Position numbers and translations under genes: made by a program. The notes under the pieces were generated by a model. That model was not told the DNA's origin. It saw only the letters and a program-made list of their open reading frames with translations, and ran no database searches. Of a stretch of DNA of 41,599 nucleotides, positions 34,933-41,538 are shown piece after piece. Position 1 is the first letter of the stretch, and the number at the start of each line of letters is the position of its first letter. The stretch is from NCBI GenBank assembly GCA_021372415.1, contig JAJFUM010000179.1, forward strand, positions 1 through 41,599, given 5' to 3'. Origin of the DNA: Deltaproteobacteria bacterium (GTDB lineage Bacteria; Desulfobacterota; Syntrophia; Syntrophales; UBA5619).

Positions 34933-35826
34933 ATGGTGAGCGAAACGACCGGCCATAAACCGCAAATGGGCAGACAGAATATCGGGGATGCCGAGCTCCC
35001 CTACCTGCTCTATGAAGGGGAAGGGCCTCCCCTGATCCTCCTTCACGCCACGGGATTCCAGCCCTGGCTGTGGCACCCCATTGCCAGAAAACTCGCCCGG
35101 CACTACCGTATCTTTGCCCCCGACTTCTGCAACCATCGCGAATCCGATCCGGAGAAGGGGGGGCTTGGCTGGACCATCCTGGCCGAAGACGTCGACCGTT
35201 TCTGTCGAGCCCTGAACCTGAAGAAACCCTTCCTGGTGGGGCACTCCATGGGGGGCACGGTCCTGATGGTCGCCCATGCACTCTACGGTCTGCCCGCATC
35301 GGGCATGGTCCTCATCGAACCGATCCTCCTTCCTCCCGAAATCTACCGGACACGAATCCGCGTCGATCAGCACCCCTTCGCCGCCAAGGCAATCAAGCGG
35401 ACGAACTTCTGGCGGGACGAGCAGGAGGCTTTGGCGTACCTCCACTCCCGCGCACTCTTCCGGGAATGGGATGCCGAAATGCTGGAGCTCTATATCCGCC
35501 ACGGCATGACCGGTGGGGAAGGCGGGCTTCAGCTTGCATGCAGCCCACGGCGCGAAGCGTCCCTCTTCATGGGGGGACTACAATACGATCCCTGGCCGCT
35601 GCTGGCAAAGATTTCCTGTCCTGTTTGCCTCCTGGAAGGTCAGAAGAGCGAGAACGGGGCCTTCATCGATTTCGACAAGATCCACTCGCTCATCCCGGAT
35701 TGCCGTCGCAGTGTGGTGAAAGACGCAGGGCATCTGATTCCCATGGAGCGCCCCGGCGAGGTCGCCCACATCATCGAAGATTTTTTCCACCCGCTGAGGT
35801 CGCGCCGAGAGAGGGAGGCGGCATAG
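34933..35826 (+). CDS. Alpha/beta-fold hydrolase
   Basis: A 297-residue serine hydrolase. The oxyanion loop LLHATGF lies near residue 40, the nucleophile elbow GHSMGG has Ser105, and the catalytic His267 is in DAGHLIPMERP. A cap domain occupies about residues 130-215. The acid residue is not certain. The family covers esterases, lipases, C-C hydrolases and haloperoxidases, so the substrate is open. The start ATG abuts the TGA of the nitroreductase, which implies translational coupling. The tail RSRREREAA is polar. The 218 bases after it hold no gene but do hold a strong hairpin. Confidence 0.9.
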   Translation: MVSETTGHKPQMGRQNIGDAELPYLLYEGEGPPLILLHATGFQPWLWHPIARKLARHYRIFAPDFCNHRESDPEKGGLGWTILAEDVDRFCRALNLKKPFLVGHSMGGTVLMVAHALYGLPASGMVLIEPILLPPEIYRTRIRVDQHPFAAKAIKRTNFWRDEQEALAYLHSRALFREWDAEMLELYIRHGMTGGEGGLQLACSPRREASLFMGGLQYDPWPLLAKISCPVCLLEGQKSENGAFIDFDKIHSLIPDCRRSVVKDAGHLIPMERPGEVAHIIEDFFHPLRSRREREAA

Positions 35827-35979
35827 TGGAGGAGAAAGCTAAAGGATTGGCTGAAACGAGCCGATGAAAGGATGGGCCAGAATAAACCGGATGCCAAGGA
35901 GTTGAAAACCCGATTGCCCTGAAACGGGGATGGGGGCCGTGGAATCCCGCGGACCTCGATTCCCCGTGATGGATTACGC

Positions 35980-36016
35980 GATTTCTCCTGCAGGGCGATC
36001 CCTGCAGGGAGAAATC
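35980..36016 (+). promoter_or_regulatory. Strong stem-loop in the leader of the histone-like gene
   Basis: GATTTCTCCTGCAGGG (35980-35995) pairs with CCCTGCAGGGAGAAATC (36000-36016) over 16 bp with a single bulged G and the loop CGAT. No T-run follows. It ends 28 bases before the ATG of the histone-like gene and 12 bases or so before its ribosome-binding site. It may stabilise the mRNA or control translation. Confidence 0.55.
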
Positions 36017-36044
36017 GACTTTGAAGCAAAGGGAGGAAACATTT

Positions 36045-36377
36045 ATGGCAAAGGCAAAGAAGGGTGATTCACTGAATTGTGAGGTGTGCGGTCTGGTGAC
36101 GGTCGTCGACAAGGCGTGCGGCTGCGCCGATACGGCGGAAGTCATCTGCTGCGGAAAGCCCATGGTCGTCAAGAAGAAGGTGGCCAAGAAGGCGGCTAAG
36201 AAACCGGCCAAGAAGGCTGTGAAGAAGGCCAAACCAGCCGCCAAGAAACCGGCCAAGAAGGCCAAGCCGGCCGCCAAGAAGCCGGCCAAGAAGGCCAAAC
36301 CGGCTGCCAAGAAGCCGGCCAAGAAGGCCGTGAAGAAGGCCAAACCGGCCGCCAAGAAGCCGGCGCCGAAGAAGTAA
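36045..36377 (+). CDS. Desulforedoxin-like domain fused to a histone-H1-like Lys/Ala/Pro tail
   Basis: A 110-residue two-part protein. Residues 1-43 hold a compact Cys motif: CEVCG (Cys12, Cys15), ACGCAD (Cys25, Cys27) and ICCGKPM (Cys35, Cys36). The CxxCG...CCGxPM pattern is that of desulforedoxin and the N-terminal iron domain of desulfoferrodoxin. From residue 44 on, the chain is almost only Lys, Ala, Pro and Val in KPAAKKPAKKA repeats, like eukaryotic H1 tails, AlgP or chlamydial Hc2. The ATG at 36045 has GGGAGG upstream. The tail should be disordered and bind DNA or RNA; the head should bind Fe or Zn. Function is not known to me; nucleoid binding that responds to metal or redox state is inference. 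Confidence 0.8.
   Translation: MAKAKKGDSLNCEVCGLVTVVDKACGCADTAEVICCGKPMVVKKKVAKKAAKKPAKKAVKKAKPAAKKPAKKAKPAAKKPAKKAKPAAKKPAKKAVKKAKPAAKKPAPKK
36231..36374 (+). repeat. Tandem 33-bp coding repeats (11-residue KPAAKKPAKKA unit)
   Basis: Three adjacent 33-bp units (36231-36263, 36264-36296, 36297-36329), a 12-bp spacer encoding VKKA, and a fourth unit (36342-36374) whose end is altered to APKK. The units differ mainly at third codon positions. The number of repeats is likely to vary between strains. Confidence 0.85.
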
Positions 36378-36402
36378 TCCTGTTTCCTGCCAGGATGGAA
36401 AC

Positions 36403-36444
36403 GTTCACCGGGGGCCCGTCCCCGGGACGGGCTCCCCGGCGAAC
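36403..36444 (+). other. Long GC-rich hairpin after the histone-like gene
   Basis: GTTC, CCGGGG and CCCGTCC pair in turn with GGACGGG, CCCCGG and GAAC, with one- or two-base interruptions and a 3-base loop. It starts 25 bases past the stop. It lacks a T-run, so it is more likely a 3'-end protecting structure than an intrinsic terminator. Confidence 0.5.
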
Positions 36445-36488
36445 GGCATCCAGGAGAGGACAGGAGGGATGGGGATAGGTGACGCAAA

Positions 36489-36686
36489 ATGGGGGCGATG
36501 AACTCGGCCGGAATGAGGAATACCGTGCCTGAAGGGTATACAACGGCTGAAAACCGGTGGTGCGAAAAACACGGTTACTTCATCGATGTGGATGCCTGCC
36601 GGGCGAGGGCCCTCCAGAAGCGCTCCTGCGGGATCTGCCTCGCCCGCTGGCGGCAATTGCCCCTCCCCTTCCCGGAGCCCCTTTAG
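36489..36686 (+). CDS. Small Cys-rich protein, possible zinc-binding
   Basis: A 65-residue ORF (or 62 from the ATG at 36498). After a polar start it reads RWCEKHGYFIDVDACRARA, then SCGICLARW. Four cysteines and one His, spaced Cx3H...C...CxxC, suggest a small zinc site. I do not recognise the family. Support for it being real is the ordered Cys pattern, an AGGTGA stretch upstream and a hairpin (36690-36714) placed four bases after its stop. It follows the histone-like gene by 111 bases on the same strand and could share its transcript. Confidence 0.55.
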   Translation: MGAMNSAGMRNTVPEGYTTAENRWCEKHGYFIDVDACRARALQKRSCGICLARWRQLPLPFPEPL

Positions 36687-36689
36687 ATC

Positions 36690-36714
36690 CCTTCGGGACG
36701 GTCGTCCCGGAAGG
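36690..36714 (+). terminator. Hairpin directly after the small Cys-rich gene
   Basis: CCTTCGGGAC (36690-36699) pairs with GTCCC and GAAGG (36704-36714) with one bulged G and a 4-base loop. It starts four bases past the stop. There is no T-run, so it may be a weak or Rho-assisted end. Confidence 0.4.
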
Positions 36715-36854
36715 CCCAGCCGTCCGGTCTCCCGCGGCGGTGAGGGGGTATTGTTCCCTTGGCTCCCGGCTGCCCGCCGTGAGCCCCACTCCGGTTGCCC
36801 CTGCAGCACCCGGTCTCGCAGCCGGGAAGCCTCAGCCGCGGGGAATTGCTCCGC

Positions 36855-37439
36855 TCAAGGATTTGCCGGCTTGCAGATCACTTCCTGGACCTTGAGGTCG
36901 AAGAGGTGGGCGCTGGTGGCCGGCTTCAGGACAAGGGCCGTATCCGCCCCTTTCCCAGTGCCACCGATGGAGATGATGGCCTCGTCGGTCCGGACGAGGC
37001 CGGCATCGGCGGCCATCAGAGCGATCTCGACGGCCACCTTCGTCCCCTGCCCGAAGAGCCGCAGGGTGTAAGCCATCACCTCGTCAACCTGATAGGTGCC
37101 GAGCTTGTTTCTCACGGCCCGTCCGACACCTCCGAAGGCGTGGGCACAGGTCAGCACCTCCACCCCGTCGGCCAGGAGCCTGCGGCGGTCCTCTTCTTTC
37201 AGCTCCAGTTCGTCCGGCCCCGCGTACCCCATCGCATGGGTTACGGCAACGATCTTCATTCCTGGAAGACGTTTGAGCGTCTCAAAGGCCGTCCGGCCGC
37301 TGCACGTGGCCAGGACCAAGCGGCCGATGGCCAGTTCCTTCGCCCGTCGGCCTACGGCTTCGAGAACGGCACCCGTATTGGCGGGACCCGGCTTGGGGAA
37401 ATAACGACAGGGGACCTCGAATAGAGGGCTTGCTCGCAT
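36855..37439 (-). CDS. Stand-alone pyruvate kinase C-terminal (alpha/beta) domain protein
   Basis: A 194-residue protein consisting only of the fold found at the C-terminus of pyruvate kinase, where effectors bind. Visible features are NTGAVLEAVGRRAKEL (where PK has TxxAVxxA), LVLATCSGRTAFETLKRLPG, VVAVTHAMGY, GTYQVDEVMAYTLRLFGQG, ALMAADAGL and the closing IISIGGTGKGADTALVLKP. Nothing of the PK barrel is present. Such single-domain homologues occur in archaea and anaerobic bacteria and their role is not established. The ATG at 37439 has AGGAGGT nine bases upstream. It faces away from the HesB gene across a 340-base gap. Confidence 0.85.
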   Translation of the reverse strand: MRASPLFEVPCRYFPKPGPANTGAVLEAVGRRAKELAIGRLVLATCSGRTAFETLKRLPGMKIVAVTHAMGYAGPDELELKEEDRRRLLADGVEVLTCAHAFGGVGRAVRNKLGTYQVDEVMAYTLRLFGQGTKVAVEIALMAADAGLVRTDEAIISIGGTGKGADTALVLKPATSAHLFDLKVQEVICKPANP

Positions 37440-37705
37440 CCTGTCTGACCTCCTTTCTGAATGGAAGACTTTCCGATGAGAAGATGTCCCGTCTCCGTGA
37501 GGATCGCCCCGCGGGCCCCAGCTTCAGCTCAGGCAAACCGGCGCGACATCCTCTGTATCATAAGAAGCGGGAGGATCCCTGTCAACCTCAATCGCAGGGG
37601 GGTGGTGTCCCCGCCTGGGCCGGAGGACCGGCTTCAGGCCCAAGGTGACAAACTGAGGCACTGCCGGCAGGGGATCGGCCTTCGTCGGCAGGCAAAAAAT
37701 ATTAT

Positions 37706-37733
37706 TTGACAAACGGGCATGAATCGTTAAGTT
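37706..37733 (+). promoter_or_regulatory. Candidate promoter of the HesB selenoprotein gene
   Basis: A perfect -35 TTGACA (37706-37711), preceded by an A/T-rich stretch, is followed after 16 bases by the poor -10 TAAGTT. Transcription would start about 40 bases before the ATG. The gap 37440-37780 contains nothing else I can identify besides the ribosome-binding site of the PK-domain gene. Confidence 0.42.
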
Positions 37734-37780
37734 AGTCGAAATTCAACGGGGCGTCACGGGAGTCCCAAAAGGAGACCAAC

Positions 37781-38095
37781 ATGTTTTCCGTATCTGAAAA
37801 GGCTAGTGAGATGATTAAGGAATTCCTTAAGAATCGCACGGAATCCCCCTCCATCAGGGTACTGATGCAGGAGGGTGGCTGATCGGGGCCCTCACTGGGC
37901 ATGGCTCTGGATGAGTCAAAACAGAACGACGAGATTTTCGAGGACCGGGGGATCACCTACCTGGTCGAAAAGGACCTCTTTGAAAAGGTCAAACCCATCG
38001 AAATCGATTTTATCACCACGCCACGGGGGTCGGGGTTCAAGCTGACCTCAAGTCTGAAGCAGGAAAGCGCCTGCGGCTCCTCCTGCAGTTGCTGA
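37781..38095 (+). CDS. HesB/IscA-family selenoprotein (in-frame TGA = selenocysteine)
   Basis: A HesB/IscA-like Fe-S carrier, 104 residues if the TGA at 37880-37882 is read as selenocysteine. The N-terminal part (SVSEKASEMIKEFLKN, then IRVLMQEGG) runs in one frame straight into SGPSLGMALDESKQND. The break falls exactly at the first conserved Cys of the family (GGCSG becomes GGUSG, Sec34). The C-terminus has GSGFKLTSS and Cys-rich ACGSSCSC, corresponding to the usual CxC ligands. AAGGAG precedes the ATG. A SECIS-like stem-loop follows the TGA, and a terminator follows the stop. Without recoding, the gene would wrongly be called from an ATG at 37901. Alternatives (pseudogene, sequencing error) are much less likely. 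Confidence 0.9.
37891..37915 (+). promoter_or_regulatory. Bacterial SECIS-like stem-loop
   Basis: CTCA (37891-37894) pairs with TGAG (37912-37915), and GGGC (37897-37900) with GCTC (37904-37907, one wobble). The apical loop ATG starts 19 bases after the TGA, inside the 16-37 base window usual for bSECIS elements that recruit SelB. It lies within the coding sequence. Confidence 0.6.
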
Positions 38096-38101
38096 ACTTA
38101 C

Positions 38102-38135
38102 GCCCCGGAAACCCCATCGGTTTCCGGGGCTTTTT
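38102..38135 (+). terminator. Rho-independent terminator of the HesB gene
   Basis: GCCCCGGAAACC (38102-38113) and GGTTTCCGGGGC (38119-38130) form a perfect 12-bp stem with a 5-base loop, followed by TTTTTC. It begins six bases past the stop. Confidence 0.93.
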
Positions 38136-38149
38136 CTTCGCCGTGTCTC

Positions 38150-39103
38150 ATGAGGGAAGATCCCGCCCAAAGAGAGCGCAATCGCGCAGACGCCCTGATC
38201 CTCTCGGGGTGTTACGCCGAGGCCATCCCAATTTACCGCTGGCTTGCCGAGACCTTTCCCGAAGAGGAGTCGCACCTGCTGGCCCTCGCCTGGGCCCTCC
38301 ACGACGGCGGCTGTCATGAGGAGGCCGTCGCCTGCTTCGAGCGCCTCTTCGAGGGGGAAGTCGCCAGGAAAGTCTTCACGGGGTTCGCTTATGACGAGCT
38401 CGTCCGCATTTATCGGGCAAGACAGGATTGGAAAGCCCTGATCCTTCTCTGCGAGCGGGCCGCCGCGGCCCAGTCCGATGATGTCGGTCTCCAGCAGACC
38501 CTCGGCGAGGCCTATCTGGCGGCCGGAAAGACCGGAGAAGCCCTGCAGGTGTTTGAATCCCTGGCCCGTCTGGAACCGGAGAGCCCGGAAAGCTGGTGCG
38601 CGCTGGGCATCGCCCGGCTGGCCACCGGGGACCCCGGAGGGGCCGAATCGGCCTGTCTGAGGGCTGCCGAGATCGAACCGGCGGACGCCCCCGCCTTCTT
38701 CGACCGTCTGGCCGAGGGATGCCTCCGTTACGACCATCCTGAGCGGGCCAAGGCGGCCCTCGATCATGGCCTGGCCCTCGACCCCGGCCAGCCGGCTCGG
38801 TGGATGGCCCTCGCCGAAGCCCTGGTCCGCCTGGAAAGGACCGCTGAAGCGGCGGAGGCCTGCGAGAAGGCAGGCTCCCTTAACCCCGCAACAGCGGGAA
38901 GCTGCTGGCACCACCTGGGCAACCTCCTGACGAAGGAGGGGTTCCATCCCCAAGCCGCGGAAGCCTTCACCAGGGCCGCCCTGGCCGAACCGGACAATCC
39001 CCGCTACCTCCTGCGCCTAGCCGCATCCTACACGGCACAGGGCCGGATCGAATCCGCCGCGGACGTCCTCCGCCGGGCAGAGGCGCTGATCGGCCATTCA
39101 TAA
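38150..39103 (+). CDS. Tetratricopeptide-repeat protein
   Basis: A 317-residue all-helical protein made of about eight TPR units, which usually mediate protein-protein contacts. Units are visible as NRADALILSGCYAEAIPIYR, LGEAYLAAGKTGEALQVFE, LGIARLATGDPGGAESAC and LGNLLTKEGFHPQAAEAF, each with the G/A/P spacing of TPRs. It has no signal peptide or membrane segment and should be cytoplasmic. The ATG at 38150 lies only 15 bases past the HesB terminator T-run and lacks a good ribosome-binding site. It may therefore depend on readthrough or on a promoter overlapping the terminator. The partner is unknown. Confidence 0.88.
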   Translation: MREDPAQRERNRADALILSGCYAEAIPIYRWLAETFPEEESHLLALAWALHDGGCHEEAVACFERLFEGEVARKVFTGFAYDELVRIYRARQDWKALILLCERAAAAQSDDVGLQQTLGEAYLAAGKTGEALQVFESLARLEPESPESWCALGIARLATGDPGGAESACLRAAEIEPADAPAFFDRLAEGCLRYDHPERAKAALDHGLALDPGQPARWMALAEALVRLERTAEAAEACEKAGSLNPATAGSCWHHLGNLLTKEGFHPQAAEAFTRAALAEPDNPRYLLRLAASYTAQGRIESAADVLRRAEALIGHS

Positions 39104-39109
39104 TAATCC

Positions 39110-39138
39110 TTGACAGATAGAACCTTTTCCCTTATTTA
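39110..39138 (+). promoter_or_regulatory. Candidate promoter of the exported aldose epimerase gene
   Basis: A perfect -35 TTGACA (39110-39115) is followed after 17 bases by TATTTA (39133-39138), at the start of an AT-rich 235-base gap. The predicted leader is about 195 bases, and the palindrome at 39231 lies within it. Confidence 0.42.
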
Positions 39139-39230
39139 TTAAACGCCACAGCACCTCGGCTCTTCTTTCAATCCATCCTCCACGCACCTTTGGGGATCTT
39201 TTTATTTGCATCTCGATATTTGAAACATTG

Positions 39231-39245
39231 TTCCGCATTGCGGAA
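39231..39245. promoter_or_regulatory. Perfect 15-base operator-like palindrome
   Basis: TTCCGC and GCGGAA arms surround ATT. This resembles sites used by IclR-family regulators in proteobacteria. It lies 93 bases upstream of the exported aldose epimerase gene and downstream of its candidate promoter, where a repressor could act. No regulator gene is encoded next to it. Confidence 0.5.
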
Positions 39246-39338
39246 TTATGGCGTCAAGAAATCCAGGAAGGTTCCAGAAGGAAAGGGGGGCTTCAGAAAA
39301 ACGTCCCATTCACCGGTTAACAGAAAGGAGGGTTCCAG

Positions 39339-40478
39339 ATGAAAAGGTTTATCGGGGTTGTGGCATGGGTACTGGTATCTTGCATGTTCTGTATTGCCCA
39401 GGCCCAGGGGGGGTATGTCGAGCCGACGAGCGACCAGTACCGGAAGGTGATCGACAACAAGCAGGTCGATCTGTACACGATCAAGAACAGCAAGGGGATG
39501 GTGGTGAAGATCACCAATTACGGCGCCAAGATCGAACAGATCCTGGTCCCCGACAAGAAAGGCGTCTTCGCCGATGTCGTTCAGGGTTATGAAAGCATCG
39601 ACAAGGCCGTCGGCGGCCAGGGATCGATGGGGGCTTTCGTCGGCCGCTACGCGAATCGGATCGGCAAGGCGAAATTCACGCTGGACGGAAAAGAATACCA
39701 ATTGGCCAAGAACAACGGCGAGAACAGTCTCCACGGCGGGCAGAAGGGATCGCGGTTCTGCGTCTTCGATGCCCATCAGATCAACGACTCCATGGTCGAG
39801 ATGTCCTATACGTACAGGGACGGTGAAGAGAATTATCCCGGCACCTTGGCCACGCGCGTGCTTTACGAGGTCACCCCTGACAACGAACTGGTGGTCGACT
39901 ATCAGGCCTTTGCCGTCGACAAGAACACGGTGGCCAATTTCACCACGCACTCCTTCTTCAACCTGTCGGGAGACCTCGGCAGCGTGATCCTCGACCACGT
40001 GATCAAGGTCAACGCAAGCCATGTGCTGGAGATCGACGGCACGCTCATCCCCACGGGCGTCCTGAGGCCGGTGGCCGGCACCGTGATGGATTTCCAGCCG
40101 CCGATTTCCTTCGGCGCCCGCATCAAGTCCGATTACGATCTCCTCAAATACGCCAACGGCTACGACCACCACTATGTCCTCGACAAGTTGACCCCGAATG
40201 AACTGTCGTTCGCGGCCAGCGCCTACGAACCCAAATCCGGCCGCTACATGGAGGTGTGGACGACCGAACCCGGCATGCAGCTCCATACGGGCAACAACCT
40301 CGAAGGGAAGGCCCCGCGGGATGTGGGCAAAGGGGCCACGTTCATCTTCCGCTCCGGCTTCAACATGGAGCCCTCCCGCTTCCCCGATTCTCCGAACAAG
40401 CCGGATTTCCCCACGACGGTCATCCAGGCCGGGCAGTGGTTCTCCGGAAGGACGGTCTATAAGTTCTCCGCGAAATAG
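39339..40478 (+). CDS. Exported galactose mutarotase (aldose 1-epimerase)
   Basis: Interconverts alpha and beta anomers of aldoses. It is 379 residues. It starts with a signal peptide (MKRFIGVVAWVLVSCMF, probable cleavage after AQA near residue 23), so it is likely periplasmic. The mature part shows YGAKIEQILVPD, GRYANRIGKAKF, NSLHGG with His132, TTHSFFNLSG with His204, GYDHHYVL and the C-terminal MEPSRFPDSPN, whose Glu should be the catalytic base. In many family members this last motif is EPQxFPD, so Gln is replaced by Ser. AAAGGAGG precedes the ATG at 39339. No sugar catabolic genes are adjacent, so the role (scavenging polysaccharide sugars) is inferred. Confidence 0.94.
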   Translation: MKRFIGVVAWVLVSCMFCIAQAQGGYVEPTSDQYRKVIDNKQVDLYTIKNSKGMVVKITNYGAKIEQILVPDKKGVFADVVQGYESIDKAVGGQGSMGAFVGRYANRIGKAKFTLDGKEYQLAKNNGENSLHGGQKGSRFCVFDAHQINDSMVEMSYTYRDGEENYPGTLATRVLYEVTPDNELVVDYQAFAVDKNTVANFTTHSFFNLSGDLGSVILDHVIKVNASHVLEIDGTLIPTGVLRPVAGTVMDFQPPISFGARIKSDYDLLKYANGYDHHYVLDKLTPNELSFAASAYEPKSGRYMEVWTTEPGMQLHTGNNLEGKAPRDVGKGATFIFRSGFNMEPSRFPDSPNKPDFPTTVIQAGQWFSGRTVYKFSAK

Positions 40479-40492
40479 CGCATGCGCTTCTC

Positions 40493-40524
40493 TTGGGGCA
40501 CCGGGCCCACCCGGCGCCCCAAGG
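40493..40524 (+). other. GC-rich hairpin after the epimerase gene
   Basis: CTTGGGGC with GCCCCAAG and CCGGG with CCCGG form a 13-bp stem interrupted by a one-base mismatch, with a 4-base loop. It begins 15 bases past the stop; no T-run follows. A 10-base palindrome GCGCATGCGC (40479-40488) lies between stop and hairpin. Confidence 0.5.
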
Positions 40525-40643
40525 GGATTCAAGCCCGGCCCGCCCGGGATCGAGGGGATCGGCAAAGCCCCGGTACCGGGCGGGGCCGGAGGGAAAACCA
40601 CCACCGTCTTGCCCGCCATCCGAGCAAAGGCCGGGGAATTCGC

Positions 40644-40672
40644 TTGACACCCCGGAGGGGCCTTCCTATACT
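40644..40672 (+). promoter_or_regulatory. Strong sigma70 promoter of the cupin gene
   Basis: TTGACA (40644-40649) and TATACT (40667-40672) are separated by 17 bases; eleven of twelve positions match consensus. Transcription would start about 63 bases before the cupin ATG. Confidence 0.82.
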
Positions 40673-40741
40673 CCTTTGCCGGGGTGGACCCGACCCAACA
40701 AGGCCTGCCCGCTGGGGAAAGCCCCATCGCCTGGAGGCGCC

Positions 40742-41107
40742 ATGAAGATCATCAAGAGCGAAGCGCTCTGCCGGATCGTCAACCCGACGCCCGGCCAGCC
40801 CCACCGGCCAGAGATCCGGCTCGACGGGGACGGCTTCAAGCGTCTCGGGGCGATGTTCGGCCTCCTGGCCCCCCATACGCAGGTCCCGTACCACTACCAT
40901 CGGGACCGGGAGTCGATCCTGATCCCTCTGAGCGGCGAGGCCATCGAGATCATCGAGGGGCAGGAGACCGTCATCCGGCCCGGCGACATCCTGGTGATCC
41001 CCGCCGGGGAGAAGCACGCCACTGCCAACCGCTCCGACGGGGAATTCCGTTTCCTGGAGTTCTTCACCTGCCCGCCCCTGTCGGCGGATTTCGTGCAGGT
41101 CGATTAG
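40742..41107 (+). CDS. Single-domain cupin protein
   Basis: A 121-residue cupin (double-stranded beta-helix) protein. Motif 1 is HYHRDRESILIPLSGE, giving His51, His53 and Glu57. Motif 2, PGDILVIPAGEKHATANR, gives His92. These four would bind one divalent metal. The fold serves isomerases, dioxygenases, sensors and anomerases, so no reaction can be assigned. The ATG at 40742 has GGAGG upstream. The longer ORF from 40493 reads through the promoter and hairpin and is rejected. It is transcribed from its own strong promoter, about 260 bases after the epimerase gene; whether the two share a sugar substrate is open. Confidence 0.9.
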   Translation: MKIIKSEALCRIVNPTPGQPHRPEIRLDGDGFKRLGAMFGLLAPHTQVPYHYHRDRESILIPLSGEAIEIIEGQETVIRPGDILVIPAGEKHATANRSDGEFRFLEFFTCPPLSADFVQVD

Positions 41108-41115
41108 AGGAGATC

Positions 41116-41160
41116 ATGGCCTTCATCCGCGCCGAGGCCCCGCAGATCTTCGCCGCATAG
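41116..41160 (+). other. Possible 14-residue ORF after the cupin gene
   Basis: ATG at 41116 with GAGGAG just upstream, reading MAFIRAEAPQIFAA and then TAG. It is 8 bases past the cupin stop. It could be a tiny protein, a gene remnant or chance. From here to the terminator at 41428 I see no gene. Confidence 0.25.
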
Positions 41161-41427
41161 CCTCTCGGAAAATCGGAATAAGTCCGTCCCGGATCGTCAC
41201 CACAGCGGCGTCCCCTCTAATCCAACGGGATCTCGCATATTCAATACCCAGCCCCTATGCTGACGATATCCGCGTCCCTATGGCGCGCCCGACCGCAACC
41301 GCCCACTTTGCAGGCAGGGGTGCCCGCGAGATTTGCCGTGGCTCGCTTCTTGGTGGTTTTTTTGCCGGATGTCCTCTTGTCAAGATGGCGTTCTCGGCCA
41401 TCCGCCTTCTGGCCTGAGCGCAGCCCC

Positions 41428-41470
41428 AAAAACCGGAGGGCCGGGTCCGATCTTTCGGACCCGGCCCTCC
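41428..41470 (-). terminator. Rho-independent terminator of the gene entering from the right
   Basis: GGAGGGCCGGGTCCG (41435-41449) and CGGACCCGGCCCTCC (41456-41470) form a perfect 15-bp stem with a 6-base loop. On the minus strand it is followed by GGTTTTT. It lies 69 bases past the stop of the partial minus-strand gene. Confidence 0.88.
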
Positions 41471-41538
41471 AATAGAAGGATCCGGTTTTGCGTTTCAGAC
41501 TGCTCGCTGGGAAAGTCACTTCCTCCTGTGGTGCACGC

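Noticed and set aside
37901-38095. A separate 64-residue gene starting at 37901
   Set aside because: It is the second half of the HesB gene after the TGA codon. There is no ribosome-binding site at 37901, and the family homology continues upstream.
39246-40727. A 493-codon open frame on the minus strand
   Set aside because: It is antisense to the aldose epimerase gene, which has a signal peptide, ribosome-binding site and catalytic residues.
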